DNA of 8,336 nt from an uncultured Verrucomicrobiota bacterium (GCA_945613785.1 CALZAJ010000066.1:1-8336), one strand, 5' to 3'. Positions 1 to 4,252 are shown, counted from the stretch's first letter. Program-made: numbers and translations. Notes: generated by a model not told the origin, from the letters alone.

Positions 1-127
1 ACGCGGTCGAGAAGGACTTGCCGGTCTGGCGCGACCACATCCCGATCTTGAAGCGCGAACGGTCCGCCACCCACGACTGCTGCCACGGGAGGAGGATTTC
101 CTTCAAGATGGACTTGGTTTCGTTCAT
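1..127 (-). CDS. Large terminase subunit (Mu gp28-like), N-terminal part only
   Basis: This is the start of a packaging motor ATPase and nuclease, which would cut and pump phage DNA into proheads; only 42 codons lie in the window. The ATG is at 127-125 on the minus strand, one base after the TGA of the preceding small-terminase gene, so the two are translationally coupled. The visible protein has LPWQQSWVADRSRFKIGMW followed by SRQTGKS at residues 32-38. That is a Walker A motif of the large-terminase type, preceded by the aromatic/basic adenine-binding stretch (WQQ..W) typical of these ATPases. The rest, including Walker B and the nuclease domain, is off the left edge. Motif and position after a gp27-type gene support the call; another phage ATPase is unlikely. 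Confidence 0.85.
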   Translation of the reverse strand, partial: MNETKSILKEILLPWQQSWVADRSRFKIGMWSRQTGKSFSTA

Positions 128-128
128 G

Positions 129-659
129 TCACTTAATTCCGAAGATGCTCTTCATCTGGGCGACGCGCTCGGCGTCGGTCAGCTTCTCGTCCTTCACCGC
201 CTCGACGGCCTTCGCTTCCTTCGCCTGGAGGATCTTGAGCTTCTCGTTGGCGATCCTGAGCTCCTCCGCGCGGGAGGCGACGTGGGCGAGGTTGGTCGCC
301 ATCGTGATGAACTTGTTCGCCGTGTCCACATCGCCCTGCAGCGCGGCCGTCGCGCCGAGGGACTGCAGGCTCTTGATGAGGTCGGTATCGCCGATCGCGG
401 CCTTCTGGGCGATGGAGCCGATCTCGCGGCTGGAGTCGCTCGCCTTCGCGAGGCGCAGGGCCGCGTCCTCCTCGCGCATCCGCTGGAGGAAACGGTACCA
501 GCACGACGGCCCCGGGAGGTCGATCTTGAGGTCCTTCTTCGCCCAGGCCTTCGCGATCTGGTACGACATGGCCGAGCCCTCGACGTAGAGGCGCGTCTGC
601 ACCTCGTCGGAGAAGTTGCCGCCCCAGGCGTCGGCACGGGTCTTGCGGAGGTTCTGCAT
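129..659 (-). CDS. Small terminase subunit, Mu gp27-like (DUF3486 type)
   Basis: A 176-aa protein likely to be the DNA-recognition subunit of the packaging terminase, partner of the large subunit encoded immediately downstream. The ATG at 659 was chosen because it lies 5 nt after the stop of the upstream gene; a longer frame starting at 752 would overlap that gene by about 90 nt with unphage-like sequence. Residues 20-65 look like a helix-turn-helix region (VEGSAMSYQIAKAWAKK, then LPGPSCWYRFLQRM). Residues 70-125 are alanine-rich helices and 125-160 are strongly helical and charged, probably a coiled coil for oligomerisation. The end, LTDAERVAQMKSIFGIK, resembles the usual DUF3486 ending of a short helix followed by a hydrophobic L/F-G-I tail. 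No strong Shine-Dalgarno precedes it, so translation probably depends on coupling. Family assignment rests on recalled pattern plus gene order. Confidence 0.72.
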   Translation of the reverse strand: MQNLRKTRADAWGGNFSDEVQTRLYVEGSAMSYQIAKAWAKKDLKIDLPGPSCWYRFLQRMREEDAALRLAKASDSSREIGSIAQKAAIGDTDLIKSLQSLGATAALQGDVDTANKFITMATNLAHVASRAEELRIANEKLKILQAKEAKAVEAVKDEKLTDAERVAQMKSIFGIK

Positions 660-664
660 GGCGG

Positions 665-931
665 TTACAAAGCGAGCATCGCGGTGCGGCCCGCGTCGGT
701 GATGTCGTAGACCGTCTGGTCGGTGATGCGGTCGATGCGGTCGGAGATCCATTCCTTCGCCAGCATCTTCGCGGTGAGGAGCTTGCGGTCCTCGACGGTA
801 AGGCGCTGGCCGACCATCCGCTCGACCTGGTCGAAGAGCGGCTTCTGCGGCAGCCCGGCGGCGACGCTCTCAAGCGTCTCCAGGGCGCGTTTCATGGCGA
901 GGTTGTTGCGGGCTATGTCAGCGGCAGTCAT
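665..931 (-). CDS. Small winged-helix-like phage protein in the Mu gp26 position
   Basis: An 88-aa protein of unproven function. Its start ATG at 931-929 overlaps the upstream TGA (ATGA). A strong GGAGGAG Shine-Dalgarno lies at 948-942, 10 nt upstream, inside the preceding gene. Residues 32-88 read as a compact winged helix: a helical part (LFDQVERMVGQRLTVEDRKL), a second helix (AKMLAKEWISDRID), then a beta wing with the typical TVYDITDAGRTAM ending seen in many small wHTH proteins. In Mu-like phages the slot between the gp25-type protein and the gp27-type terminase often holds a roughly 100-aa wHTH protein (VpaChn25_0724 family in current naming). I infer equivalence from position and fold pattern, not clear sequence identity. 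It may bind DNA during packaging or late regulation. Confidence 0.6.
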   Translation of the reverse strand: MTAADIARNNLAMKRALETLESVAAGLPQKPLFDQVERMVGQRLTVEDRKLLTAKMLAKEWISDRIDRITDQTVYDITDAGRTAMLAL

Positions 932-1266
932 TTGCGTTTAGCTCCTCCGATAATGCGTTCGAACAGCTGCCTGACCATGTCCTTGGTCTCGCGCAGCTGT
1001 TCGGTTATGGCGTCGAATTTGGCGTCGACCTTGGCGTCGATCCGGGAGACGGACTGCTCGAGCCTGGCCACACGCCCGAAGAGGTTCTCGTGGTCCTTCG
1101 CGTTCTCTTTCTGCGACGCCTGATAGGCGGTCTGCTCGATCGATAGCGGGTTCGGCGCGATCTCGGTCTTCTGATGCCGAGCCTTCCACATCTGCACAAG
1201 ACACGTGCAGATCGTGCCGACCGCGGCACCACCGACCGAGAGGCTGATTCCGTCTACCGTTTCCAT
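928..1266 (-). CDS. Membrane-anchored coiled-coil protein, Mu gp25-like (DUF2730 type)
   Basis: A 112-aa protein and the first gene of the leftward operon. Residues 7-27 (ISLSVGGAAVGTICTCLVQMW) form one membrane segment with only two acidic residues before it and several basic ones after. Residues 45-105 are helical and charged with heptad-like spacing (RVARLEQSVSRIDAKVDAKFDAI), a probable coiled coil. The lysine-rich tail is GGAKRK. This architecture matches the DUF2730 proteins (Mu gp25) found just before gp26/gp27 in Mu-like phages. Their function is unknown; holin-accessory or head-assembly roles are guesses. GGAAGA lies just upstream of the ATG as a usable ribosome site, and the downstream gene overlaps by 4 nt. 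About 360 bases without a gene precede it, so the operon promoter should lie there. Confidence 0.62.
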   Translation of the reverse strand: METVDGISLSVGGAAVGTICTCLVQMWKARHQKTEIAPNPLSIEQTAYQASQKENAKDHENLFGRVARLEQSVSRIDAKVDAKFDAITEQLRETKDMVRQLFERIIGGAKRK

Positions 1267-1328
1267 CCGTCTTCCGTTTTGAAGTTAGCAGCCGCCTTTT
1301 TTGAAGCGAGGCGCGGCAATTTTCCTCG

Positions 1329-1359
1329 TCCGGCAAGGAGAAGCCCCTGCCTTGCCGGA
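1329..1359. promoter_or_regulatory. Stem-loop in the late-operon leader (10-bp perfect stem)
   Basis: TCCGGCAAGG at 1329-1338 and CCTTGCCGGA at 1350-1359 are perfectly complementary, with an 11-nt loop between. It is not followed by a T-run on either strand, so it does not look like an intrinsic terminator. It lies 63 bases upstream of the first leftward gene and would be in that mRNA leader. It could be an RNA structure or a protein-binding dyad. Confidence 0.6.
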
Positions 1360-1361
1360 GT

Positions 1362-1384
1362 GCGCAACATGAGCAATGTTGTGC
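1362..1384. promoter_or_regulatory. Second inverted repeat beside the first
   Basis: GCGCAACAT at 1362-1370 and ATGTTGTGC at 1376-1384 pair over 9 positions (one G-T pair) around the 5-nt spacer GAGCA. It begins only 2 bases from the neighbouring stem-loop, so the two may stack. The short spacer and 23-bp length also fit a dimeric regulator's operator, for example a late activator of the Mor/C kind. That role is inference. Confidence 0.5.
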
Positions 1385-1418
1385 CGGGATTATCGCAAAA
1401 AGGGAGGGGGTGCAAACA

Positions 1419-1481
1419 GACGATACAGACGATACAACTTATTAGCTGAAATCAGTTGATTTAAACGATACAGACGATACA
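1419..1481 (-). repeat. Direct repeats of the 9-mer TGTATCGTC/T
   Basis: The 17-bp sequence ACGATACAGACGATACA occurs exactly at 1420-1436 and again at 1465-1481, 45 bp apart. Read on the minus strand each copy is two tandem 9-mers, TGTATCGTC followed by TGTATCGTC or TGTATCGTT. A 10-bp companion repeat TCAGTTGATT lies at 1452-1461 and 1488-1497. Iterated sites like these are usually bound by a phage protein: a regulator, or a transposase. The TGTAT start resembles the first bases of Mu ends, but the gene layout argues against a phage end here. Confidence 0.75.
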
Positions 1482-1499
1482 TACAATTCAGTTGATTAG

Positions 1500-1521
1500 C
1501 GTGTCTCACTAGTGATACGCG
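1500..1521. promoter_or_regulatory. Palindrome with TCACTAGTGA core
   Basis: The 10-bp core TCACTAGTGA at 1506-1515 is perfectly self-complementary. Outside one mismatch (1505/1516) the arms continue as CGTGT and ACGCG (one G-T pair), giving a 22-bp imperfect dyad with no loop. That form suits a homodimeric DNA-binding protein better than an RNA hairpin. It lies between the repressor gene and the late operon, so an operator is a reasonable guess. Confidence 0.5.
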
Positions 1522-1590
1522 TTTTCAAAATGAAAAATAATCACTTGAATATCAACCGATTCGGCAAGATAAAGGCCGAAAATCGGGAAA

Positions 1591-1624
1591 TCAAAAAAAA
1601 TCAAATGGCCGGCAAATGACCGGC
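1591..1624 (-). terminator. Probable terminator of the repressor gene
   Basis: Just past the repressor stop codon, read on the minus strand, GCCGG (1624-1620) pairs with CCGGC (1612-1608) across a 7-nt loop. It is followed after a short CATTTGA by a run of eight T (plus-strand A-run in 1593-1600). The stem is only 5 bp and the T-run is not immediately adjacent, so this is a plausible but weak intrinsic terminator. A competing 6-bp stem (1620-1625 with 1633-1638) overlaps the gene's end. Confidence 0.4.
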
Positions 1625-1627
1625 AAG

Positions 1628-2002
1628 TTAGATGCCGGGGATGATGCCGCCCGCCTTGCGGAACTTCTCGCCCCAGGACTTGTAGGGGCACTTGCGGCAG
1701 TCAGCCGCAGGTGCGGCTTTTTTTGCCGCGCCGGCGGACGCCTTGGCGCCCGTGCCGATGGCGACAGCTGCACCGTCGGCAGCAGTCACTGAGACCGACC
1801 CTCCTTGATCCTTCAGGCCGAGCAGCCAATCGGATGAGCACGCATGAACGCGGCAGATAGTTTTGAGCATCTCCGCACTAGGGGTAACCATCCCACTTTC
1901 CCATCTAGCCCAGTTCTGCTGCTTAACACCAACAGCAGCGGCCATAGACGACTGTGAAGAAGGTCCTCTGAGTTCGCGAAGTCTGTCGCAGATTTCTGCC
2001 AT
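1628..2002 (-). CDS. XRE-family phage repressor
   Basis: A 124-aa transcription factor, most likely the lysogeny repressor (functional counterpart of Mu c). Residues 5-63 form an HTH_3/XRE domain: SMAAAVGVKQQNWARWESG is the recognition region, and LKTICRVHACSSDWLLGL is the typical closing helix. An alanine-, glycine- and lysine-rich linker (70-100) leads to a short tail with a CRKC pair (102-105), ending GGIIPGI. There is no LexA/S24 protease domain, so induction by self-cleavage is not expected. It is read away from the early promoter, with a perfect operator-like dyad between them. No Shine-Dalgarno precedes the ATG: the bases just upstream are a T-run, and GTAAAATT could be a -10, so the mRNA may be leaderless or have a very short leader. 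The next in-frame ATG would remove the first helix. Confidence 0.85.
   Translation of the reverse strand: MAEICDRLRELRGPSSQSSMAAAVGVKQQNWARWESGMVTPSAEMLKTICRVHACSSDWLLGLKDQGGSVSVTAADGAAVAIGTGAKASAGAAKKAAPAADCRKCPYKSWGEKFRKAGGIIPGI
1703..1724 (+). terminator. Rightward intrinsic terminator inside (antisense to) the repressor gene
   Basis: On the plus strand AGCCGCA (1703-1709) and TGCGGCT (1712-1718) form a GC-rich stem with a minimal loop (more realistically GCCGC-AGGT-GCGGC), followed directly by seven T (1718-1724). The textbook form is on the strand opposite the repressor gene. It would stop rightward transcription entering from the late region. It could also be a chance product of Ala and Lys codons in the linker (AAA AAA GCC GCA CCT GCG GCT). 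Confidence 0.45.
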
Positions 2003-2013
2003 AAAAAAATTTT

Positions 2014-2029
2014 ACACCAAAGATGATTT
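2014..2029. promoter_or_regulatory. Decayed second operator next to the repressor start
   Basis: ACACCAAAGATGATTT matches the perfect operator-like dyad 30 bp to the right at 13 of 16 positions. One half-site (ACACCA) is intact and the other is degraded. It starts 12 bases upstream of the repressor ATG, where a bound repressor would block its own transcription. The exact 30-bp spacing, about three helical turns, puts both sites on one DNA face. Autoregulation is inferred. Confidence 0.6.
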
Positions 2030-2035
2030 ACCCTA

Positions 2036-2064
2036 TTGACGCCACACCAAATATGGTGTATACT
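2036..2064 (+). promoter_or_regulatory. Early-operon sigma70 promoter
   Basis: TTGACG at 2036-2041 and TATACT at 2059-2064 are separated by 17 bp, close to ideal for sigma70. Transcription should begin near 2070-2072 and run into the early operon. The spacer carries the operator-like dyad, so repressor binding would exclude RNA polymerase. No other rightward promoter of this quality was seen in the region. Confidence 0.85.
2044..2059. promoter_or_regulatory. Primary operator dyad in the early promoter
   Basis: ACACCA and TGGTGT form a perfect 6+4+6 inverted repeat with spacer AATA. It fills the gap between the -35 and -10 boxes and touches the first base of the -10. This size and symmetry are usual for XRE repressor dimers. 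The divergent repressor gene next door is the obvious candidate ligand; the Cro/Ner-like protein at 3110 is the alternative. Confidence 0.75.
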
Positions 2065-2067
2065 GTG

Positions 2068-2085
2068 CCTTGTCCGTTGACAAGG
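2068..2085. promoter_or_regulatory. Perfect 18-bp dyad at the early transcription start
   Basis: CCTTGTC (2068-2074) and GACAAGG (2079-2085) are perfectly complementary around CGTT. The sequence differs from the ACACCA operator, so a different protein may bind it, such as the Cro/Ner-like HTH protein of this operon. It also spans the predicted start of the mRNA and could fold as a 5' hairpin with a tetraloop. Confidence 0.6.
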
Positions 2086-2143
2086 TTGCGAGAAGTATAC
2101 CACTTGACGGGCTGAAATGTCAAAACCACAAGGAGCGCAACAA

Positions 2144-2494
2144 ATGAAGAAGAAGGCGAAGGTCATTATAGGAGAACACGGTACGGCGAAGCACAACGCC
2201 AATACCGCTCAAGAAATTATAAACACCTGGAAGAGAATCTGTAGCATCGAAGCACGGAAGGCCGTAAGGAGACCGACGTTCTCTGCAGGGATGACGGCGA
2301 ATCTCGAGAAGCGGCGGCAGTGGATCGTGGTGATGGTTCGTATTGGAGAGCTCTCTGAAGAGCTGCGGATCCTTCGCCAGACCGAGGGCGTGTCAGCCGG
2401 AGAGAAGAAGGCGATCAGCGCGATGCTCGACAAGATCGGCAAGTTCAATGACTATGTGGCAAACTGCCTCATTATGGAAGGCGGTGCGAAGTGA
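2144..2494 (+). CDS. First early protein, unknown function
   Basis: A 116-aa basic protein that I do not recognise. The start is ATG 2144, with AAGGAG (2130-2135) 8 nt upstream; an in-frame ATG at 2117 would add nine residues but has no ribosome site. Residues 1-6 are lysine-rich (MKKKAK). Next come VIIGEHGTAKH, a helix (AQEIINTWKRICSIEARKAVRR), and a helical C-terminal half (residues 55-110, WIVVMVRIGELSEELRIL and KKAISAMLDKIGKFNDYV). The GEHGTA hexapeptide is identical to the one at the second catalytic position of this phage's transposase. No membrane segment or cysteine pair is present. As the first gene behind the early promoter it is made at once on derepression, where regulators and host-takeover proteins usually lie. 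The next gene overlaps it by 4 nt. Confidence 0.75.
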   Translation: MKKKAKVIIGEHGTAKHNANTAQEIINTWKRICSIEARKAVRRPTFSAGMTANLEKRRQWIVVMVRIGELSEELRILRQTEGVSAGEKKAISAMLDKIGKFNDYVANCLIMEGGAK

Positions 2495-2805
2495 AGAAGG
2501 AAGAGATGAAGAAATTGGCCGACATGCTCGTCGAGAAAGTTGATGAGTACGCGAGCCAGATGCGCAAGTGTCCGTTCTGCGGATGCGAGATCGGAATCAC
2601 CATTTGTGACGACGAGGGAAACGAAAAGCATCTTGACTATCTTGACGATCCGTATAGCGGAATCGCGTTCAAGTTCAATCACGACAACGGAGGTTGCATC
2701 CTCTGCGACTTCAACGAGATCTCGCCGATCTACTCCGACGAGAACGATGATTTCGACAAGGCCCTCTCTCAGCTCGTCGCAGATTGGAACGGAGGTGCGG
2801 AATGA
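2491..2805 (+). CDS. Lar-like zinc-ribbon protein, possible restriction alleviation
   Basis: A 104-aa acidic protein starting at GTG 2491, overlapping the previous stop as GTGA; GGAAGGCGG lies just before. ATG 2506 (residue 6) is an alternative start. The zinc-ribbon pattern is CPFCGC at residues 27-32 and CILC at 69-72, with a further C39, and the tail ALSQLVADWNGG. The Lar restriction-alleviation family has the same plan: CPFCG, a second CxxC pair, then an alanine-rich helix ending in A..WN. Lar of the Rac prophage modulates type I restriction-modification. An early anti-restriction role would suit a phage, but Lar-like proteins are diverse and mostly untested. The region 47-66, rich in D, Y and F, is longer than in compact Lar proteins. 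Coding GC is lower here than in the transposition genes. Confidence 0.65.
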   Translation: MKKEEMKKLADMLVEKVDEYASQMRKCPFCGCEIGITICDDEGNEKHLDYLDDPYSGIAFKFNHDNGGCILCDFNEISPIYSDENDDFDKALSQLVADWNGGAE

Positions 2806-3110
2806 ACAATCAGGACGAAATGTTTGAGATGGCGACGGAGACGCCGGCTTTCCTCGGATGCCAGCAGCGCATGCCGACACACCTTCCGGGTGACTTTGAC
2901 GGAGTGGAGGCGGGGGAAGGTTACGAAGAGTATCGCCGGGACACCTTCTGTGTCATCTGCGACTGGATTATCGCCACGTTGGTGCTGATCGCCGCGATAA
3001 TCTGCATCTACATGACAGGCGAATATTTCAAGGCGAAGGCAATCGCCGATCAGGCGGTGGCCGATTACAATGCCTATTGTTCTGAACATCCAATCGCTGA
3101 GGTTCACTAA
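2802..3110 (+). CDS. Single-pass membrane protein, unknown function
   Basis: A 102-aa protein with start ATG 2802, overlapping the previous stop (ATGA), and GGAGG at 2791-2795 six nt upstream. The N-terminal half is acidic (MNNQDEMFEMATETPAF, later GVEAGEGYEEYRR). It is followed by one clear membrane helix, WIIATLVLIAAIICIYM, around residues 55-71. A helical tail of about 30 residues contains FKAKAIADQAVADYNAY. There is no cleavable signal peptide. Small one-helix proteins are common in phage early operons, where some affect superinfection or host membrane processes, but nothing here points to a specific job. The next start codon overlaps its stop as TAATG. Confidence 0.7.
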   Translation: MNNQDEMFEMATETPAFLGCQQRMPTHLPGDFDGVEAGEGYEEYRRDTFCVICDWIIATLVLIAAIICIYMTGEYFKAKAIADQAVADYNAYCSEHPIAEVH

Positions 3111-3283
3111 TGATCAACACATCCATCATCAACATGGCAGCGCTGGCGCGCGAGGTCGGCTGCTCCCGTCAGAACATCCGCGGCATTATGCGCGGCGAAT
3201 GGGCACCGTCTAAGAAACTCGCTGCCGCGCTGGCGCGGAACGGCGTGATCGTCCCCGGGAGGAAGAACCGTGCAAAGGCCTGA
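3110..3283 (+). CDS. Small Cro/Ner-like HTH regulator
   Basis: A 57-aa DNA-binding protein. Residues 9-46 read as a single helix-turn-helix: MAALAREVGCSRQNIRGIMR, then GEWAPSKKLAAALARNGV; the tail is basic (GRKNRAKA). ATG 3110 shares its A with the upstream TAA, and GAGG at 3099-3102 is a modest ribosome site. In Mu the second early regulator, Ner, is a small HTH protein that damps early transcription after induction. This gene has the right size, strand and operon, though it comes fourth rather than first. Its target could be either dyad at the early promoter (2044-2059 or 2068-2085). I call it Cro/Ner-like by fold and context, not by sequence identity to Ner. Confidence 0.75.
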   Translation: MINTSIINMAALAREVGCSRQNIRGIMRGEWAPSKKLAAALARNGVIVPGRKNRAKA

Positions 3284-3389
3284 ACCGCGCGCGGACCTTC
3301 GCGTCCGCTGGTACAAGAAACCCGAAAGGAAGCCCTATGGTAAAACCATCCGACATGCCGACTGTCGCCCGGATCCGCGCCAGGCTTGA
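3270..3389 (+). CDS. Possible 39-aa basic micro-protein, overlapping both neighbours
   Basis: GTG 3270 opens a 39-codon frame ending at TGA 3387-3389. A strong GGGAGGA (3257-3263) lies 6 nt upstream, within the end of the HTH gene. The product is very basic (MQRPEPRADLRVRWYKKPER at its start) and bridges the 53-nt gap between the HTH gene and the next gene, overlapping each. It may be real, or the frame may be chance, with the GGGAGGA simply encoding Pro-Gly-Arg. No known family is recognised. Confidence 0.3.
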   Translation: MQRPEPRADLRVRWYKKPERKPYGKTIRHADCRPDPRQA

Positions 3390-3585
3390 CGAGCTGAACG
3401 CTGCCGACATCACGCTCGGGCAGGCCGTCTGGGTCTTCGGCGTCTCAACCAAAACACCCATCATCAGCCGCATCGAACGCGGCGAAATCTCGGCGGCGAA
3501 GATTCTCGGCGAATACCGTATCGACACCGCCTCCATCCACGCTTATCTCGACAAGATCAATTCAAACTTCAACAGGAGCCTGTAA
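3337..3585 (+). CDS. Excisionase-like helix-turn-helix protein
   Basis: An 82-aa protein with start ATG 3337 and AAAGGA (3325-3330) 6 nt upstream. Residues 27-73 resemble the helix_turn_helix_17/excisionase fold: LGQAVWVFGVSTKTPIISRIERGEI is the helix-turn-helix, followed by SAAKILGEYRIDTASIHAYLD. The last part is the typical 'yRI....I..YL' ending that places a dimer helix after the wing. Such proteins bind and bend DNA in phage excision or act as small regulators. A transposable phage does not need a recombinase-directing excisionase, so a regulatory or transposition-assisting role is more likely. The cysteine-free sequence ends two bases before the next GTG start. Confidence 0.65.
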   Translation: MVKPSDMPTVARIRARLDELNAADITLGQAVWVFGVSTKTPIISRIERGEISAAKILGEYRIDTASIHAYLDKINSNFNRSL

Positions 3586-3586
3586 C

Positions 3587-4252
3587 GTGAAGAACGCAAT
3601 CGTTAAATCCGAACCCCGCATGATCGACATCGTCCTCCCCGGCCAGCAGATGGACGCGGCGGGACGCATCAACTACTTCCACACGCTCAGCAAGCAGGCG
3701 GGCGAGGTTGCTGTCAAGGCCGCGCTCTACGCCGGCATGGAACTCTTCAAGGCGAAGGTCGAGCACCCCGGCACCTTCGACGCCTGGGTCGACCAGAACT
3801 GTTCGTTCGGAAGAGCGACGGCTTACCGGTATCTCTCGCTGCTCTCGGAGACGGTCGGCAAGGGCGCCGACCTCGTCGGCCTCGCCGAGGACACGGACGA
3901 CGCCCGCACGGAAGCCATCGCCGAATACGCGGGCAACATGGAGTCGAAGGGACTGACAGAACTGTACGTCGACCTCGGCATCGTGAAGAAGTCGAAGTCG
4001 AACCTCGGCGGAAAGCGCGAGGGCGCGGGGCGTCCGCGGAAGCAGTCCGCCGAAGAGCTGGCCAAGCAGGCCGAGGCGGTTTCGAACGCCTTGACCGCCG
4101 AAGCGACGCGGGATTGCGTGGCGCAGCTTTATGTCCTCGGCATCACGCAGGGCGGATTCGGCGAGATGCACGACACCGACCTGAAGGGCGCCATCGACAC
4201 CCTTGAATCGGTTTTGCAGAAGGCCAAGGAAATCATCAAGAGCCGGAAATGA
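3587..4252 (+). CDS. DUF3102-like DNA-binding protein upstream of the transposase
   Basis: A 221-aa protein with start GTG 3587, AGGAG (3574-3578) 8 nt upstream. Residues 28-85 have the pattern of DUF3102-type proteins: a helix (INYFHTLSKQAGEVAVKAALYAGMELFKAKV), then HPGTFDAWVDQNCSFGRATAYRYLSL, where the G-F-W and T-A-x-R-Y positions suggest a helix-turn-helix. A glycine/basic linker follows (GGKREGAGRPRK, 141-152) that resembles an AT-hook. The C-terminal part is helical (160-220). The role is unknown: DNA binding is likely, regulation of transposition or replication is inferred from its place directly before the transposase, with which it shares an ATGA overlap. Mu has no obvious equivalent at this position. 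Confidence 0.6.
   Translation: MKNAIVKSEPRMIDIVLPGQQMDAAGRINYFHTLSKQAGEVAVKAALYAGMELFKAKVEHPGTFDAWVDQNCSFGRATAYRYLSLLSETVGKGADLVGLAEDTDDARTEAIAEYAGNMESKGLTELYVDLGIVKKSKSNLGGKREGAGRPRKQSAEELAKQAEAVSNALTAEATRDCVAQLYVLGITQGGFGEMHDTDLKGAIDTLESVLQKAKEIIKSRK

Larger units (their letters stand above)
1267..1627. other. Non-coding control region between repressor and late operon
   Basis: I see no credible gene in this stretch. It is AT-rich on the repressor side (about 1430-1605), in contrast to the GC-rich genes around it. It holds two adjacent stem-loops (1329-1384), two copies of a 17-bp direct repeat (1420-1436 and 1465-1481), two copies of TCAGTTGATT (1452-1461 and 1488-1497), a palindrome (1500-1521), and a hairpin plus T-tract beyond the repressor stop. 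It is the only place for the promoter and leader of the leftward packaging operon. I found no sigma70 promoter there good enough to name; late promoters of Mu-like phages depend on activators and often lack a -35 box. Confidence 0.7.

Noticed and set aside
129..873. Long leftward alternative frames starting at 752 or 873 over the terminase genes
   Set aside because: They overlap the well-supported 665-931 gene, and their extra residues are Arg/His/Pro-rich shadow sequence; the gp27-like protein reads properly only from 659.
1174..1449. Rightward 91-codon frame across the late leader
   Set aside because: It has no ribosome site and no recognisable protein features, and it overlaps the gp25-like gene and two stem-loops.
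1417..1486. A phage end (attachment end) at the TGTAT repeats
   Set aside because: Read as an end, TGTAT points into the leftward late genes, which would leave the repressor and transposase outside the element. Gene content on both sides fits one Mu-like phage, so an internal site is more likely.
1403..1500. CRISPR-like array
   Set aside because: There are only two 17-bp copies of an internally repetitive 9-mer, with no set of equal spacers and no cas genes.
1500..1555. Leftward sigma70 promoter for the late operon (TTGATA at 1555-1550 or TTGAAA at 1528-1523)
   Set aside because: At 16-18 bp spacing the matching -10 boxes score at most 3 of 6, so no specific promoter can be claimed.
2077..2101. 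Second early promoter TTGACA...TATACC
   Set aside because: The boxes are good but only 13 bp apart, too close for sigma70; the TTGACA belongs to the 18-bp dyad.
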